Source of the DNA: Enterococcus montenegrensis | GTDB taxonomy: Bacteria > Bacillota > Bacilli > Lactobacillales > Enterococcaceae | Direction of reading: 5' to 3' | DNA: 64,000 bases | NCBI RefSeq assembly: GCF_029983095.1 | Contig: NZ_CP120467.1 | Span: 248,001-312,000, forward strand | Shown here: piece after piece, positions 16,313 to 25,309 of the stretch | Numbering within the stretch: the stretch's first letter is position 1 | Layout of the letters: every line of letters starts with the position of its first letter | Translations under genes and position numbers: made by a program | The notes under the pieces: generated by a model | What the model saw: the letters and a program-made list of their open reading frames with translations, nothing else | Told to the model about the DNA's origin: nothing | Database searches by the model: none

Positions 16313-17236
16313 GTGGCAAACATCCGCGATATTGCAAAGCTAACGGGTTATTCGGTGACGACCATTTCACGGGTGATCAACAATCATCCCTATGTGGCAG
16401 AAGATAAGCGACAAAAAGTTTTGCAGGTAATGGCAGAGCTGGATTATAAACCGAATCGGACTGCGCAAAATTTAAGTAAAGGCCGGACGCGTAATGTGGG
16501 GGTCATTGTCCCTTTTGTAGATCATCCTTTTTATAATCAGTTATTAAAAGGCATTATGCGGGCCGCTTTTGCCCACCAATATAAAATTACATTACTGCCA
16601 ACTAATTATGATAAAAAGCTAGAAAAAAGTTACTTGGAAGAGTTAGCTGCTAAAAGTTTTGACGGGTTAATCGTGACAACCAGAGCCAATCACATGGATG
16701 TTTTTTTACCTTACCTTAAAAAAAATAATATTGTTTTTTGTGAGGCTTCTGGCTTAAAAGAAATCAGTTATGTTGCCATTGATTTGGCTAAATCATTAAA
16801 AGAAAGCATCCTCTACTTAAAAGAGCAGGGGGTGAGGCGTTTAGGGTTAACTTTAGGCCGCAGTAAACGGATAAGTGGTAATTCTATTTTAACCATTGAA
16901 CAAAGCCAAAAATACTTTCCTAATTTTTCAGCAGACAACATTTTTTGGGACTGTATTCATGCTGAAGACGGCATTCAAGCGGCAGAATTTTTTAAAGAGC
17001 AAGCAGTGGATGGAATTATCACCAATGGCGATGAAGTCGCTGCGATGATTTTAGCGCAATACCCTTCAGATGCACAGCCTTTGGTCATTGGTCGGGAAAA
17101 TTTATTGGTGAGCCAACTCCTTCATTTTTCAACCGTTGATCATCAATTAAAGCAATGTGGCAAAGCAGCCTTCCAACTTTTTTATGATGAAAAAAAAGCG
17201 CAAATAACAATTCCACATCAGTTGATAATTCGATAA
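16313..17236 (+). CDS. LacI-family transcriptional regulator
   Basis: The N-terminal helix-turn-helix (IRDIAKLTGYSVTTISRVIN, then the hinge helix with RTAQNLSKGRTRN) binds DNA. Residues 60-307 form a periplasmic-binding-protein-like effector domain (NVGVIVPFVDHPFY). I start at GTG 16313, which gives the usual M-ANIRDIAKL beginning and is served by GAGGTGG at 16301-16307; GTG 16304 overlaps that site. The effector cannot be predicted. It is followed by a strong terminator, so it does not read into the next regulator gene. Confidence 0.85.
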   Translation: MANIRDIAKLTGYSVTTISRVINNHPYVAEDKRQKVLQVMAELDYKPNRTAQNLSKGRTRNVGVIVPFVDHPFYNQLLKGIMRAAFAHQYKITLLPTNYDKKLEKSYLEELAAKSFDGLIVTTRANHMDVFLPYLKKNNIVFCEASGLKEISYVAIDLAKSLKESILYLKEQGVRRLGLTLGRSKRISGNSILTIEQSQKYFPNFSADNIFWDCIHAEDGIQAAEFFKEQAVDGIITNGDEVAAMILAQYPSDAQPLVIGRENLLVSQLLHFSTVDHQLKQCGKAAFQLFYDEKKAQITIPHQLIIR

Positions 17237-17273
17237 AAAAGACCTCTGTAGTTTTTGCTATAGAGGTCTTTTT
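17235..17273 (+). terminator. Terminator of the first LacI-type gene
   Basis: AAAAAAGACCTCT (17235-17247) pairs with AGAGGTCTTTTT, followed by A. It overlaps the stop codon region of the gene. Confidence 0.85.
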
Positions 17274-17416
17274 AGCTGCTGAAAATTTTGGGAAAAGTTT
17301 TGTATTACTTTATTTCCATGAGGTAAAAAGACATCAGAAAATTTGTCGCAAGAATAATTCACCCGCTATTTTTTTAAAGTAGATTTTGGTACACTAGGGC
17401 TTGTGGGGGGATTAAA

Positions 17417-18436
17417 ATGAAGATGACCATTAAACAAATTGCGGAAATGGCAGGGGTATCTGTGACAACGGTTTCGCAAATTTTAAATAATAAAGGGACG
17501 CGCTTTAGTAATGAAACCAGGCAACGAGTCTGGGATATCGTAAATAAATATCACTATAAGCCTGATTTTTTTGCGTCTAATTTGATTAATCGTCGCTCAA
17601 AAACAATTGGGATGATTATTCCAGATGTGACAGATTTTTTCTTCTCAAAAGTAGTCGAAGGGGCAGAACGTTATGTTAATCCGCTTGGCTATATGATTAT
17701 TTTGTGTAACTCCCAGCAAAGCCAAGAAAAAGAGATTACGTATTTAGAAGAACTTAGTCACCGTTCAGTAGACGGGGTTTTATTTGCAACGCCACATTTA
17801 CTGCCAAGTGGCTATGAAATTGGGAGTCCAATTTATCACAACATGCCGACGATTTTAATTGATCGCGGGATTAACCAACGCAGCAATGGCCGTTTAATTG
17901 TCAAAGATTACGAAGGTGCTTATCAAGCCGTAAGTTATCTTATCGCACAAGGACACCAAAACATCGGTATGCTAAAAGAAAGTACCGGCTATTACCAATT
18001 GCAAGAGAGGTTTAATGGGTATCGCCATTGCTTAAAAGATCACGGTATCGCCTATAAAGGACGCTATGTGGTAGAAAATGAGTTAACAGTAGCTGGTGGT
18101 TACCAGGCTGCTAAGGAACTATTGCGACAAAAAGAATTAACAGCTATTTTTTGTAGCAATGATTCGATGGCAATCGGATGTTACCAGGCAATTTATGAAT
18201 TAGGAAAAAAAGTGCCAGAAGATATTTCGGTGATTGGATTTGATGGCTTGAATTTGACGGAATACGTGACACCACCGTTAACTACCGTTTTGCAACCAGC
18301 TTTTGATATTGGTTTTTACGCCGCTAAATTTTTAGTCGACGCAATCGAGTTTCCCAAACGACGAATTCCGAATAAAGTATTTGATACTAAATTAATTATT
18401 CGTGAGAGTGTGATGACCTTGACAAGTGAGGAGTAA
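17417..18436 (+). CDS. LacI-family regulator, probable repressor of the nucleoside genes
   Basis: A 339-residue regulator with helix-turn-helix IKQIAEMAGVSVTTVSQILN, the hinge (FFASNLINRRSKTIG) and a ribose-type sugar-binding domain (IPDVTDFFFSKVVEGAE, CSNDSMAIGCYQA, VIGFDGLNLTEYV). It resembles RbsR-like proteins. It is directly upstream of pdp, and a palindrome GTAAA-CTGT-TTTAC lies in front of that promoter, so control of the nucleoside operon is likely. Ligand, perhaps ribose or deoxyribose derivatives, is a guess. Confidence 0.85.
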   Translation: MKMTIKQIAEMAGVSVTTVSQILNNKGTRFSNETRQRVWDIVNKYHYKPDFFASNLINRRSKTIGMIIPDVTDFFFSKVVEGAERYVNPLGYMIILCNSQQSQEKEITYLEELSHRSVDGVLFATPHLLPSGYEIGSPIYHNMPTILIDRGINQRSNGRLIVKDYEGAYQAVSYLIAQGHQNIGMLKESTGYYQLQERFNGYRHCLKDHGIAYKGRYVVENELTVAGGYQAAKELLRQKELTAIFCSNDSMAIGCYQAIYELGKKVPEDISVIGFDGLNLTEYVTPPLTTVLQPAFDIGFYAAKFLVDAIEFPKRRIPNKVFDTKLIIRESVMTLTSEE

Positions 18437-18452
18437 TACAGTATATTACTCC
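18430..18452 (+). repeat. Hairpin at the 3' end of the second LacI-type gene
   Basis: GGAGTAATA (18430-18438) pairs perfectly with TATTACTCC (18444-18452). There is no T tract, so it is a weak terminator at best. It may serve as an mRNA 3' end or processing site. Confidence 0.4.
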
Positions 18453-18468
18453 TGTAAGCGCTTTAACA
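18453..18468. promoter_or_regulatory. Probable cre site (CcpA) of the nucleoside operon
   Basis: TGTAAGCGCTTTAACA read on the minus strand gives TTAAAGCGCTTACA, matching the cre consensus TGWNANCGNTNWCA at all but one position. It lies 39 bases upstream of the -35 region of pdp. Catabolite control of nucleoside breakdown would make physiological sense. Confidence 0.6.
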
Positions 18469-18483
18469 AGTTGAGGTTTATTA

Positions 18484-18512
18484 GGTAAACTGTTTTACTA
18501 AAGTGGTTTACC
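18484..18512. promoter_or_regulatory. Candidate operator of the nucleoside operon
   Basis: GTAAA-CTGT-TTTAC (18485-18498) is a LacI-type palindrome, and GGTAAAC (18484-18490) also pairs with GTTTACC (18506-18512). The right part overlaps the -35 hexamer, suitable for repression. Confidence 0.5.
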
Positions 18513-18534
18513 AATTGAATTATTGTTGTATAAT
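18507..18534 (+). promoter_or_regulatory. Promoter of pdp and the nucleoside genes
   Basis: TTTACC (18507-18512) and a perfect TATAAT (18529-18534) are 16 bases apart. The start codon of pdp is 26 bases downstream with AAGGAGG in between. Confidence 0.7.
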
Positions 18535-18560
18535 AACACTGGACTTAAGGAGGAAAAGGC

Positions 18561-19862
18561 ATGCGAATGGTCGATTTAATCGAAAAGAAGCGTGATGGTC
18601 AATTGTTATCTAAAGAAGAAATTGACTTTATTATTACAGAATACACAAAAGGTGATATTCCAGATTATCAAATGAGCGCTTTGTTGATGGCGATTTATTT
18701 TACAGATATGACAGATGAAGAAATTACGAACTTAACTTTAGCGATGGCACATTCTGGAGAAGTTATCGATTTATCTTCAATTGAAGGAATCAAAGTAGAT
18801 AAACATTCTACCGGTGGGGTGGGAGATACTACTACTTTGGTGCTCGCACCACTGGTGGCAAGTGTGGGAGTTCCTGTTGCAAAAATGTCTGGTCGTGGTT
18901 TGGGCTTTACTGGCGGGACGTTAGATAAATTAGAGGCCATCCCAGGTTTTAAAATTGAAATTTCAGACGAAGAATTTATTAAAATCGTAAACGAAAGTAA
19001 AGTGGCTGTGATTGGTCAATCAGGTGATTTGGCGCCAGCGGATAAAAAACTTTACGCTTTGCGGGACGTCACTGCAACCGTCAGCTCGATTCCGTTAATT
19101 GCCAGCTCAATTATGAGTAAAAAAATTGCTTCTGGTGCGGATGCCATTGTTTTAGATGTTACGACTGGTGATGGTGCTTTTATGCGGGATATAAAAGACG
19201 CACGGCGCTTGGCCCACACGATGGTGCGCATCGGCAATTTAGCCAATCGTCAAGTAATGGCGGTTGTTTCGGATATGTCACAACCTTTAGGTGAGGCAAT
19301 TGGAAATAGCTTAGAAGTCGTTGAAGCGATTGAAACGCTAAAAGGCGCTGGACCGGCTGATTTAGTAGAAATGTGTTATGCATTGGGCAGCCAAATGGTC
19401 GTGTTAGCCAAACAAGCTCAGACGCTACAAGAAGCGCGGGAAATGTTAGAAGAAGCCCTGACTTCTGGTAAAGCACTAACAAAATTCAAAGAGATGATTA
19501 AAAAACAAGGCGGAGATGAAACCGTCGTAGATGAGCCAGAACGTTTACTAACTGCCCAATATGAAATAAAATTGCCAGCTAGAAAAAGTGGTGTTGTCAC
19601 AAAATTAGTAGCCAATGAAATCGGTATTGCAGCAATGCTTTTAGGGGCAGGTCGTAAGACAAAAGAAGATGAAATCGATTATGCTGTCGGTTTAAAATTG
19701 CACAAAAAAATTGGTGATAAAGTTGCAGAAGGTGAGGCACTACTGACCATTTACAGCAATACAGAAGATGTTGCCGCTGTAGAAGCGTTACTTTATCAAA
19801 ATATTGAAATTGGTGCGACGGCCACTGAACCTCCGCTAATTCACGACATCATCACGAAATGA
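18561..19862 (+). CDS. pdp: Pyrimidine-nucleoside phosphorylase
   Basis: Splits uridine, thymidine and deoxyuridine with phosphate into the base and (deoxy)ribose-1-phosphate. The 433-residue protein has the family's N-terminal alpha domain, the phosphate-binding KHSTGGVGD segment (about residue 80), the signature [16 protein letters not shown] (about residue 110) and the C-terminal lobe. Length is standard. RBS AAGGAGG. It is the first gene after the promoter/operator region and leads the deoxyribose pathway that continues with deoC and cdd. Confidence 0.96.
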   Translation: MRMVDLIEKKRDGQLLSKEEIDFIITEYTKGDIPDYQMSALLMAIYFTDMTDEEITNLTLAMAHSGEVIDLSSIEGIKVDKHSTGGVGDTTTLVLAPLVASVGVPVAKMSGRGLGFTGGTLDKLEAIPGFKIEISDEEFIKIVNESKVAVIGQSGDLAPADKKLYALRDVTATVSSIPLIASSIMSKKIASGADAIVLDVTTGDGAFMRDIKDARRLAHTMVRIGNLANRQVMAVVSDMSQPLGEAIGNSLEVVEAIETLKGAGPADLVEMCYALGSQMVVLAKQAQTLQEAREMLEEALTSGKALTKFKEMIKKQGGDETVVDEPERLLTAQYEIKLPARKSGVVTKLVANEIGIAAMLLGAGRKTKEDEIDYAVGLKLHKKIGDKVAEGEALLTIYSNTEDVAAVEALLYQNIEIGATATEPPLIHDIITK

Positions 19863-19886
19863 TTGCCTTTTCAAGAATCATTTTTT
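19857..19886 (+). terminator. Weak terminator between pdp and deoC
   Basis: AAATGATT (19857-19864) pairs with AATCATTT (19876-19883) and is followed by T residues. It overlaps the pdp stop. It may lower, rather than block, transcription into deoC, which follows after 140 bases. Confidence 0.55.
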
Positions 19887-20002
19887 GAATTGCGAGATAC
19901 ATGGTAAAATAGTCATAATAAAAGTTTTTAATTAAAAATTTGATTTATTTTATAGTTCAAAGAAAATTTAGCAATTAAAATATTTAGGGAGTTGTACAAA
20001 AC

Positions 20003-20665
20003 ATGGAATTAAATCGCATGATCGATCATACAATTTTAAAAGCAGACGCAACACAAGAAGATGTGTTACGTATTATTGAAGAAGCAAAACAATACCATTT
20101 TTATTCTGTCTGCATCAACCCAACTTGGGTAAGTTTTGCGGCAGAACAGTTAAAAGGTGAACCAACAGCTGTTTGTACGGTGATTGGCTTTCCTTTAGGG
20201 GCAAACACATCAGAAGTTAAAGCCTATGAAACAACAGATGCCATCAATAATGGTGCAGATGAAGTGGATATGGTAATCAATATTGGTGCGCTAAAATCTG
20301 CCCAATTTAAAAAAGTTCAACAAGATATTGAAGCGGTGGTAAAGGCAGCGAAAGATAAAGCCTTAGTTAAAGTGATTATTGAAACAGCGCTACTAAATAA
20401 CGAAGAAATCGTAAAAGCTTGTGAATTAGCTAAAGCAGCAGGAGCAGATTTTGTGAAAACTTCAACTGGTTTTTCAACTGGGGGGGCTGTGGTAGAAGAT
20501 GTACGCTTGATGCGTCAAACAGTCGGACCAGAAATGGGTGTGAAGGCTTCTGGGGGCATTCATAATGAACAAGAAGCAATGGCAATGGTAGAAGCGGGTG
20601 CTAACCGGCTGGGTACTTCGGCTAGTGTAGCAATCGTGACTGGCTCCCAAGGCGGCGGCTACTAA
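20003..20665 (+). CDS. deoC: Deoxyribose-phosphate aldolase
   Basis: Cleaves 2-deoxyribose-5-phosphate to glyceraldehyde-3-phosphate and acetaldehyde, the exit of deoxynucleosides into glycolysis. The 220-residue TIM-barrel enzyme has the Schiff-base Lys in FVKTSTGF (about residue 152), the proton-relay Asp near [14 protein letters not shown] and the second conserved Lys in VKASGGI. Length is normal. RBS is AGGGAG. It sits between pdp and cdd, as in many Lactobacillales. Confidence 0.97.
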   Translation: MELNRMIDHTILKADATQEDVLRIIEEAKQYHFYSVCINPTWVSFAAEQLKGEPTAVCTVIGFPLGANTSEVKAYETTDAINNGADEVDMVINIGALKSAQFKKVQQDIEAVVKAAKDKALVKVIIETALLNNEEIVKACELAKAAGADFVKTSTGFSTGGAVVEDVRLMRQTVGPEMGVKASGGIHNEQEAMAMVEAGANRLGTSASVAIVTGSQGGGY

Positions 20666-20754
20666 AATTTGGACAAATGAAACAAGATATTTCGATTGAA
20701 TTTACTAAACGTCAATTACGATTACAATAGGTAAATTTGAGGTCAGGTGGAAAA

Positions 20755-21153
20755 ATGAAAGCAAAAACAGAATGGATTAACGTGGCAACCGAAGCTTTAG
20801 ATAAAGCCTACGTGCCTTACTCACATTTTCCGGTGGGTGCGTGTTTGGTCACCAAAGCAGGAAAAATTTATCAAGGTTTGAATATTGAAAATGCTTCTTA
20901 TGGGCTAGCAAACTGCGCCGAACGGACTGCCTTTTTTAAAGCCGTATCAGAAGGCGAAAGAGAATTTAGTCATTTAGTAGTAGCAGGACATACACCAGAA
21001 CCAATTTCACCATGTGGCGCTTGTCGGCAGGTGATGGCAGAATTCTGTTCACCAGAGATGCCCGTGACGTTAGTTGGCGATCATGGTGTGACAAAAGAAA
21101 CCACAGTAGGAGAATTATTACCATATTCTTTTACCGATAAAGATTTTGACTAG
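20755..21153 (+). CDS. cdd: Cytidine deaminase
   Basis: Deaminates cytidine and deoxycytidine to the uridine forms, which Pdp can then split. The 132-residue protein has the zinc site: Cys and catalytic Glu in NCAERTAFF and the two Cys in PCGACRQVM. Substrate residues NIENASYG are also present. I start at ATG 20755, which has AGGTGG seven bases upstream; the frame extends to a TTG at 20737 but that would overlap this site. It is the homotetrameric short type. Confidence 0.96.
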   Translation: MKAKTEWINVATEALDKAYVPYSHFPVGACLVTKAGKIYQGLNIENASYGLANCAERTAFFKAVSEGEREFSHLVVAGHTPEPISPCGACRQVMAEFCSPEMPVTLVGDHGVTKETTVGELLPYSFTDKDFD

Positions 21154-21231
21154 TAACAACTGGTCGCTAAAACATGTTCATTCAGTCAATAGACTGTTGA
21201 AAAAAACTTACTTTTAGGGGGCTTTACAGAA

Positions 21232-22350
21232 ATGAAAAAAGCAAAATTATTTGGTCTGGCAACAGTTGCGTTAGCATCCATTATGTTGTTAGGTGCCTGC
21301 GGTGGCGGCGGAAGTAACAGAGACAGCACTGGTGGCGGTTCAGATAAGGGCACAGATGCAAAACATAGTGCTGCAATCGTAACTGACATCGGCGGAATCG
21401 ATGACCGTTCTTTCAACCAATCAGCTTGGGAAGGTTTACAAGCTTGGGGTAAAGAACACAATTTGAAAAAAGGTGTGGGTGGTTTTAACTACTTCCAATC
21501 AAACGACGCATCTCAATACACAACAAACATTGACAATGCCGTTTCAAATGGTTTTAAAACAGTCTTTGGTGTAGGGTATTTATTAACTGATTCAATCGGA
21601 CAAGCAGCAGATCAAAACCCTGATAATAATTTCGTTATTATTGATAGTGTTATTGATGGCAAAAAGAACGTTGTTTCTGCAACATTTAAAGACAACGAAG
21701 CTTCATATTTAGCAGGTTATGCTGCAGCCTATACGACAAAAACAAATAAAGTCGGCTTCATCGGTGGTGAAGAAGGCGCTGTAATCGATCGTTTCGATGC
21801 TGGTTTTACGCAAGGGGTTAAAGATGCAGCGAAAAAATTAAACAAAGAAATTACAATCGAAAACGAATATGCTGCTTCATTTAACGATGCCGCTAAAGGT
21901 AAAGCTTTAGCAGCAGCAATGTACCGTGACGGCGTAGACGTAATTTTCCACGCTTCTGGCGGTACTGGTGCTGGTGTCTTCTCTGAAGCAAAAGAATTAA
22001 ACAAAAAATCTACTGAAGCAGAATTAAAAGACAAAAAAGTTTGGGTTTTAGGTGTGGATAGTGATCAAGAAGCAGAAGGTAAATTCCAAACTTCTGATGG
22101 TAAAGACGATAACTGTACATTAGCTTCTACACTTAAAGGTGTAGGTGCTGCGGTACAAGATATTTCTAACCGTGCTTTAGAAGACAAATTCCCTGGTGGC
22201 GAACACTTGGTATATGGTCTTAAAGACGGTGGCGTTGACTTGACTGAAGGTTTCTTATCAGACGATGCAAAAGCAGCAATTAAAGAAGTTAAAACTGAAG
22301 TTGCTGACGGCAAAATCGAAGTACCAGAAGTACCAAAAGACGTTAAATAA
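21232..22350 (+). CDS. bmpA: BMP-family nucleoside-binding lipoprotein
   Basis: Extracellular substrate-binding protein of a nucleoside ABC transporter. The signal peptide ends in the lipobox LLGAC (Cys about residue 23), so the mature protein is a lipoprotein. A Gly/Ser linker follows and then the PBP1-like BMP domain (AIVTDIGGIDDRSFNQSAWEGL, IIDSVIDGKKN, FHASGGTGAG, VLGVDSDQEAEG). The 372-residue length is typical. Its partners nupA, nupB and nupC follow after a terminator, matching the BmpA-NupABC system described in Lactococcus. Confidence 0.95.
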   Translation: MKKAKLFGLATVALASIMLLGACGGGGSNRDSTGGGSDKGTDAKHSAAIVTDIGGIDDRSFNQSAWEGLQAWGKEHNLKKGVGGFNYFQSNDASQYTTNIDNAVSNGFKTVFGVGYLLTDSIGQAADQNPDNNFVIIDSVIDGKKNVVSATFKDNEASYLAGYAAAYTTKTNKVGFIGGEEGAVIDRFDAGFTQGVKDAAKKLNKEITIENEYAASFNDAAKGKALAAAMYRDGVDVIFHASGGTGAGVFSEAKELNKKSTEAELKDKKVWVLGVDSDQEAEGKFQTSDGKDDNCTLASTLKGVGAAVQDISNRALEDKFPGGEHLVYGLKDGGVDLTEGFLSDDAKAAIKEVKTEVADGKIEVPEVPKDVK

Positions 22351-22359
22351 TTTATTTTT

Positions 22360-22396
22360 CAGGTCTTGTCTGTTTGACGGGCAAGACCTGATTTTT
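22360..22396 (+). terminator. Terminator between bmpA and nupA
   Basis: CAGGTCTTG (22360-22368) pairs with CAAGACCTG (22382-22390), followed by ATTTTT. It probably allows partial read-through, giving more binding protein than ATPase and permease. Confidence 0.8.
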
Positions 22397-22572
22397 CAAT
22401 TGATTTCTTTAAAGGTGAGTTTGGCTTTTACGTACATGAGGTAAAAAAATTTCAAATCCAGCTTTAAGGAAAGCAATTTCCTAGCGGCAGCGCCGCAAAA
22501 ATTTTTGCATTTATAGATAACGTATTCAATTTTACAAGTTGCGCAAGACGAAAAGTAAGGATGTGAAAAAAT

Positions 22573-24165
22573 TTGGCACAAGAAGAGAAATATGTCATTG
22601 AGATGCGGCATATCACCAAAGCTTTCGGCGATTTCAAAGCCAATGACGATATCAATCTACGGGTCAAACCAGGCGAAATTCACGCTCTCTTAGGCGAAAA
22701 TGGTGCCGGTAAGTCAACATTGATGAATGTTTTGTCAGGATTATTAGAACCAACTTCTGGTGATATTTTCATGAATGGACAAAAAGTAAATATTACCAGT
22801 CCGACGGCTGCCAACAAATTAGGTATCGGAATGGTGCACCAGCATTTTATGTTAGTGGATGCTTTTACTGTGACAGAAAATATCATTTTAGGTAGTGAAC
22901 CAACAAAAGCTGGCGTGATTGACCGCAAAAAAGCGCGAGCAGAAATTATGCGCGTTTCAGAGCAATATGGTTTGGCTGTTGATCCAGACGCTTATGTCAG
23001 AGATATTTCTGTGGGGATGCAACAACGGGTGGAAATTTTAAAAACGTTGTATCGTGGTGCCGAAGTATTGATCTTTGATGAACCAACAGCGGTATTAACG
23101 CCACAAGAGATTGATGAATTAATCACCATTATGCATGGCTTAGTCAAAGAGGGTAAATCGATTATTCTAATCACCCATAAGTTAGATGAAATTAAAAAAG
23201 TGGCGGACCAGTGTACTGTTATTCGTCGTGGTAAAGGAATTGGTACCGTAACAGTTAAAGATGTTACCAGTCAAGAATTAGCTGATATGATGGTAGGCCG
23301 CGCAGTTTCCTTTAAAACACCGAAGAAAGATGCCAATCCACAAGAAGTTATCTTGTCGGTTGAAAATCTAGTGGTCAAAGAAAGCCGCGGTTTAGAGGCT
23401 GTGAAAAACTTAAGCTTGCAAGTTAGAGCAGGTGAGGTTTTAGGGATTGCTGGTATTGATGGAAACGGTCAATCAGAATTGATTCAAGCGCTAACGGGTT
23501 TACGCAAAGTTGAAAGTGGCAAAGTCTTTTTAGACGGCGATGATATCACTAATAAAAAACCGCGCCAAATCGTGGAAAAAGGCGTAGGTCACGTACCTGA
23601 AGACCGTCACAAATATGGCTTGGTATTAGAGATGACATTAGCTGAAAATATGGCGTTGCAAACGTATTACCAAGAGCCTTTAAGTAAAAACGGCTTTTTG
23701 AATTATGGTGAAATCAATGAAAAAGCGCGAGATTTAATCAAAGAATACGATGTGCGAACGACAAATGAATTGGTTCCAGCCAAAGCATTGTCTGGTGGTA
23801 ATCAACAAAAAGCCATTATCGCCCGCGAAATTGATCGAAATCCAGACTTGTTAATTGTTGCTAACCCAACGCGCGGTTTGGATGTTGGTGCGATTGAATT
23901 TATTCACAAACGCTTAATTGAACAACGGGATAAATTTAAGGCTGTTTTATTAGTTAGCTTTGAACTAGAAGAAATTCTAAATGTTTCCGACCGAATTGTT
24001 GTGCTGCACGCTGGGGAAATTGTCGGGGAAGTTACACCGCAAGAAACGAGCGAAAAAGAACTTGGTTTATTAATGGCGGGCTATTCTTTAGAAGAAGCAC
24101 GGGCAGAATTAGCCAAAGAAAGCACACAAGCGCAAACGGAGGAAGTAGGTGAGGCAGTTGAATAA
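22573..24165 (+). CDS. nupA: Nucleoside ABC transporter ATPase
   Basis: A 530-residue fused double ATPase of the BMP/simple-sugar import family. The first domain has Walker A GENGAGKST, signature SVGMQQRVEI and Walker B LIFDEPTAVL. The second has a divergent Walker A GIDGNGQSE and signature LSGGNQQKAI. This asymmetry is normal for RbsA/NupA-type ATPases. Translation starts at TTG 22573 with AAGGATG upstream; no nearby ATG is in frame. It overlaps nupB by 17 bases. Confidence 0.93.
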   Translation: MAQEEKYVIEMRHITKAFGDFKANDDINLRVKPGEIHALLGENGAGKSTLMNVLSGLLEPTSGDIFMNGQKVNITSPTAANKLGIGMVHQHFMLVDAFTVTENIILGSEPTKAGVIDRKKARAEIMRVSEQYGLAVDPDAYVRDISVGMQQRVEILKTLYRGAEVLIFDEPTAVLTPQEIDELITIMHGLVKEGKSIILITHKLDEIKKVADQCTVIRRGKGIGTVTVKDVTSQELADMMVGRAVSFKTPKKDANPQEVILSVENLVVKESRGLEAVKNLSLQVRAGEVLGIAGIDGNGQSELIQALTGLRKVESGKVFLDGDDITNKKPRQIVEKGVGHVPEDRHKYGLVLEMTLAENMALQTYYQEPLSKNGFLNYGEINEKARDLIKEYDVRTTNELVPAKALSGGNQQKAIIAREIDRNPDLLIVANPTRGLDVGAIEFIHKRLIEQRDKFKAVLLVSFELEEILNVSDRIVVLHAGEIVGEVTPQETSEKELGLLMAGYSLEEARAELAKESTQAQTEEVGEAVE

Positions 24166-25309
24166 TCGTTCTGAAAAAATCAGAAATCTCCTCGTACCGG
24201 TTATTGCGGTTTTACTTGGGTTTATCATAGGTGGCATTATTATGGCGGCCTTTGGTTTTAATCCGATTGCCGGTTATAGTCAAATGTTGAAGACCGCCTT
24301 TTTAAATCCGCAAACAGGTGCGATTAACCCGCGGAATATTGGGGAAATTTTTGTAACGGCGGGTCCGTTAATCTTCACAGCATTAGGGTTTTCGGTGGCA
24401 AATTCAGCCGGCTTTTTCAATATCGGTCTTTCGGGTCAGGCTTTATGTGGCTGGGTTGCTAGTATTTGGATTGCTTTGGCCCTGCCTGATGCGCCCAAAA
24501 TCGTAGTTTTACCTTTAGCAATTATTGTTGGGGCTTTAGCTGGTGCAATCGCAGCGGCAATTCCTGGTATTTTACGCGCCTTCTTTGGTACAAGTGAAGT
24601 AATTGTAACCATTATGATGAACTATATTTTGCTTTATACAAGTACCCATATTGTCAACAATGTGATGGACGAAAAATTGATGAGTAACAAAGGGGTCACA
24701 AAAATGATTGGTGCAAACGGTTCGTTACGAACGGACTTTTTAACCAATATTTCCAATCATTCTCGGTTAAACATGGGGATTTTCTTAGCTTTGATTTTCT
24801 TGGTGTTGGTTTATTTCTTAATGAAGAAAACGACATTAGGTTATGAAATTCGCTCGGTGGGTTTGAACCCATTTGCGTCTGAATATGCCGGCATGAGTAG
24901 TAAACGGACGATCATTGTTTCAATGGTCATTTCTGGTTGTTTAGCTGGTCTTGGTGGTGTGGTTCAAGGTTTAGGTACATTCCAAAACTTCTTTATTCAA
25001 GGAACCTCTCTATCCATTGGTTTTGACGGAATGGCGGTTTCGTTACTAGGAAGCGGCAGTTCAGTAGGGATTTTATTGTCAGCATTACTGTTTAGTGTCT
25101 TGAAACTTGGCGGACAAGGGATGCAAGTTGCAGGTATTCCATCAGAATTGGTGGATGTGGATATTGCCATTATCATCTTCTTTGTCGGCATTAGCTTTGT
25201 TATTCGCTTTGCATTAGCAAAATTCTTTGGGCCTAAAAAAGAAGTTGCTGTCGTAACGGAAGTGGAAGCTAGTCCAAGCGACCAGGATGAAGAAGGAGGG
25301 AAAATCTAA
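24149..25309 (+). CDS. nupB: Nucleoside ABC transporter permease
   Basis: A 386-residue membrane protein of the BPD_transp_2 type (RbsC/LivH-like) with about nine hydrophobic segments, for example LVPVIAVLLGFIIGGIIM near the N-terminus. It pairs with NupC to form the channel for nucleosides delivered by BmpA. The start is GTG 24149 behind GGAGG, overlapping the end of nupA. A charged C-terminal tail (VEASPSDQDEEGGK) follows the last helix. The next gene starts within its stop codon. Confidence 0.93.
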   Translation: MRQLNNRSEKIRNLLVPVIAVLLGFIIGGIIMAAFGFNPIAGYSQMLKTAFLNPQTGAINPRNIGEIFVTAGPLIFTALGFSVANSAGFFNIGLSGQALCGWVASIWIALALPDAPKIVVLPLAIIVGALAGAIAAAIPGILRAFFGTSEVIVTIMMNYILLYTSTHIVNNVMDEKLMSNKGVTKMIGANGSLRTDFLTNISNHSRLNMGIFLALIFLVLVYFLMKKTTLGYEIRSVGLNPFASEYAGMSSKRTIIVSMVISGCLAGLGGVVQGLGTFQNFFIQGTSLSIGFDGMAVSLLGSGSSVGILLSALLFSVLKLGGQGMQVAGIPSELVDVDIAIIIFFVGISFVIRFALAKFFGPKKEVAVVTEVEASPSDQDEEGGKI

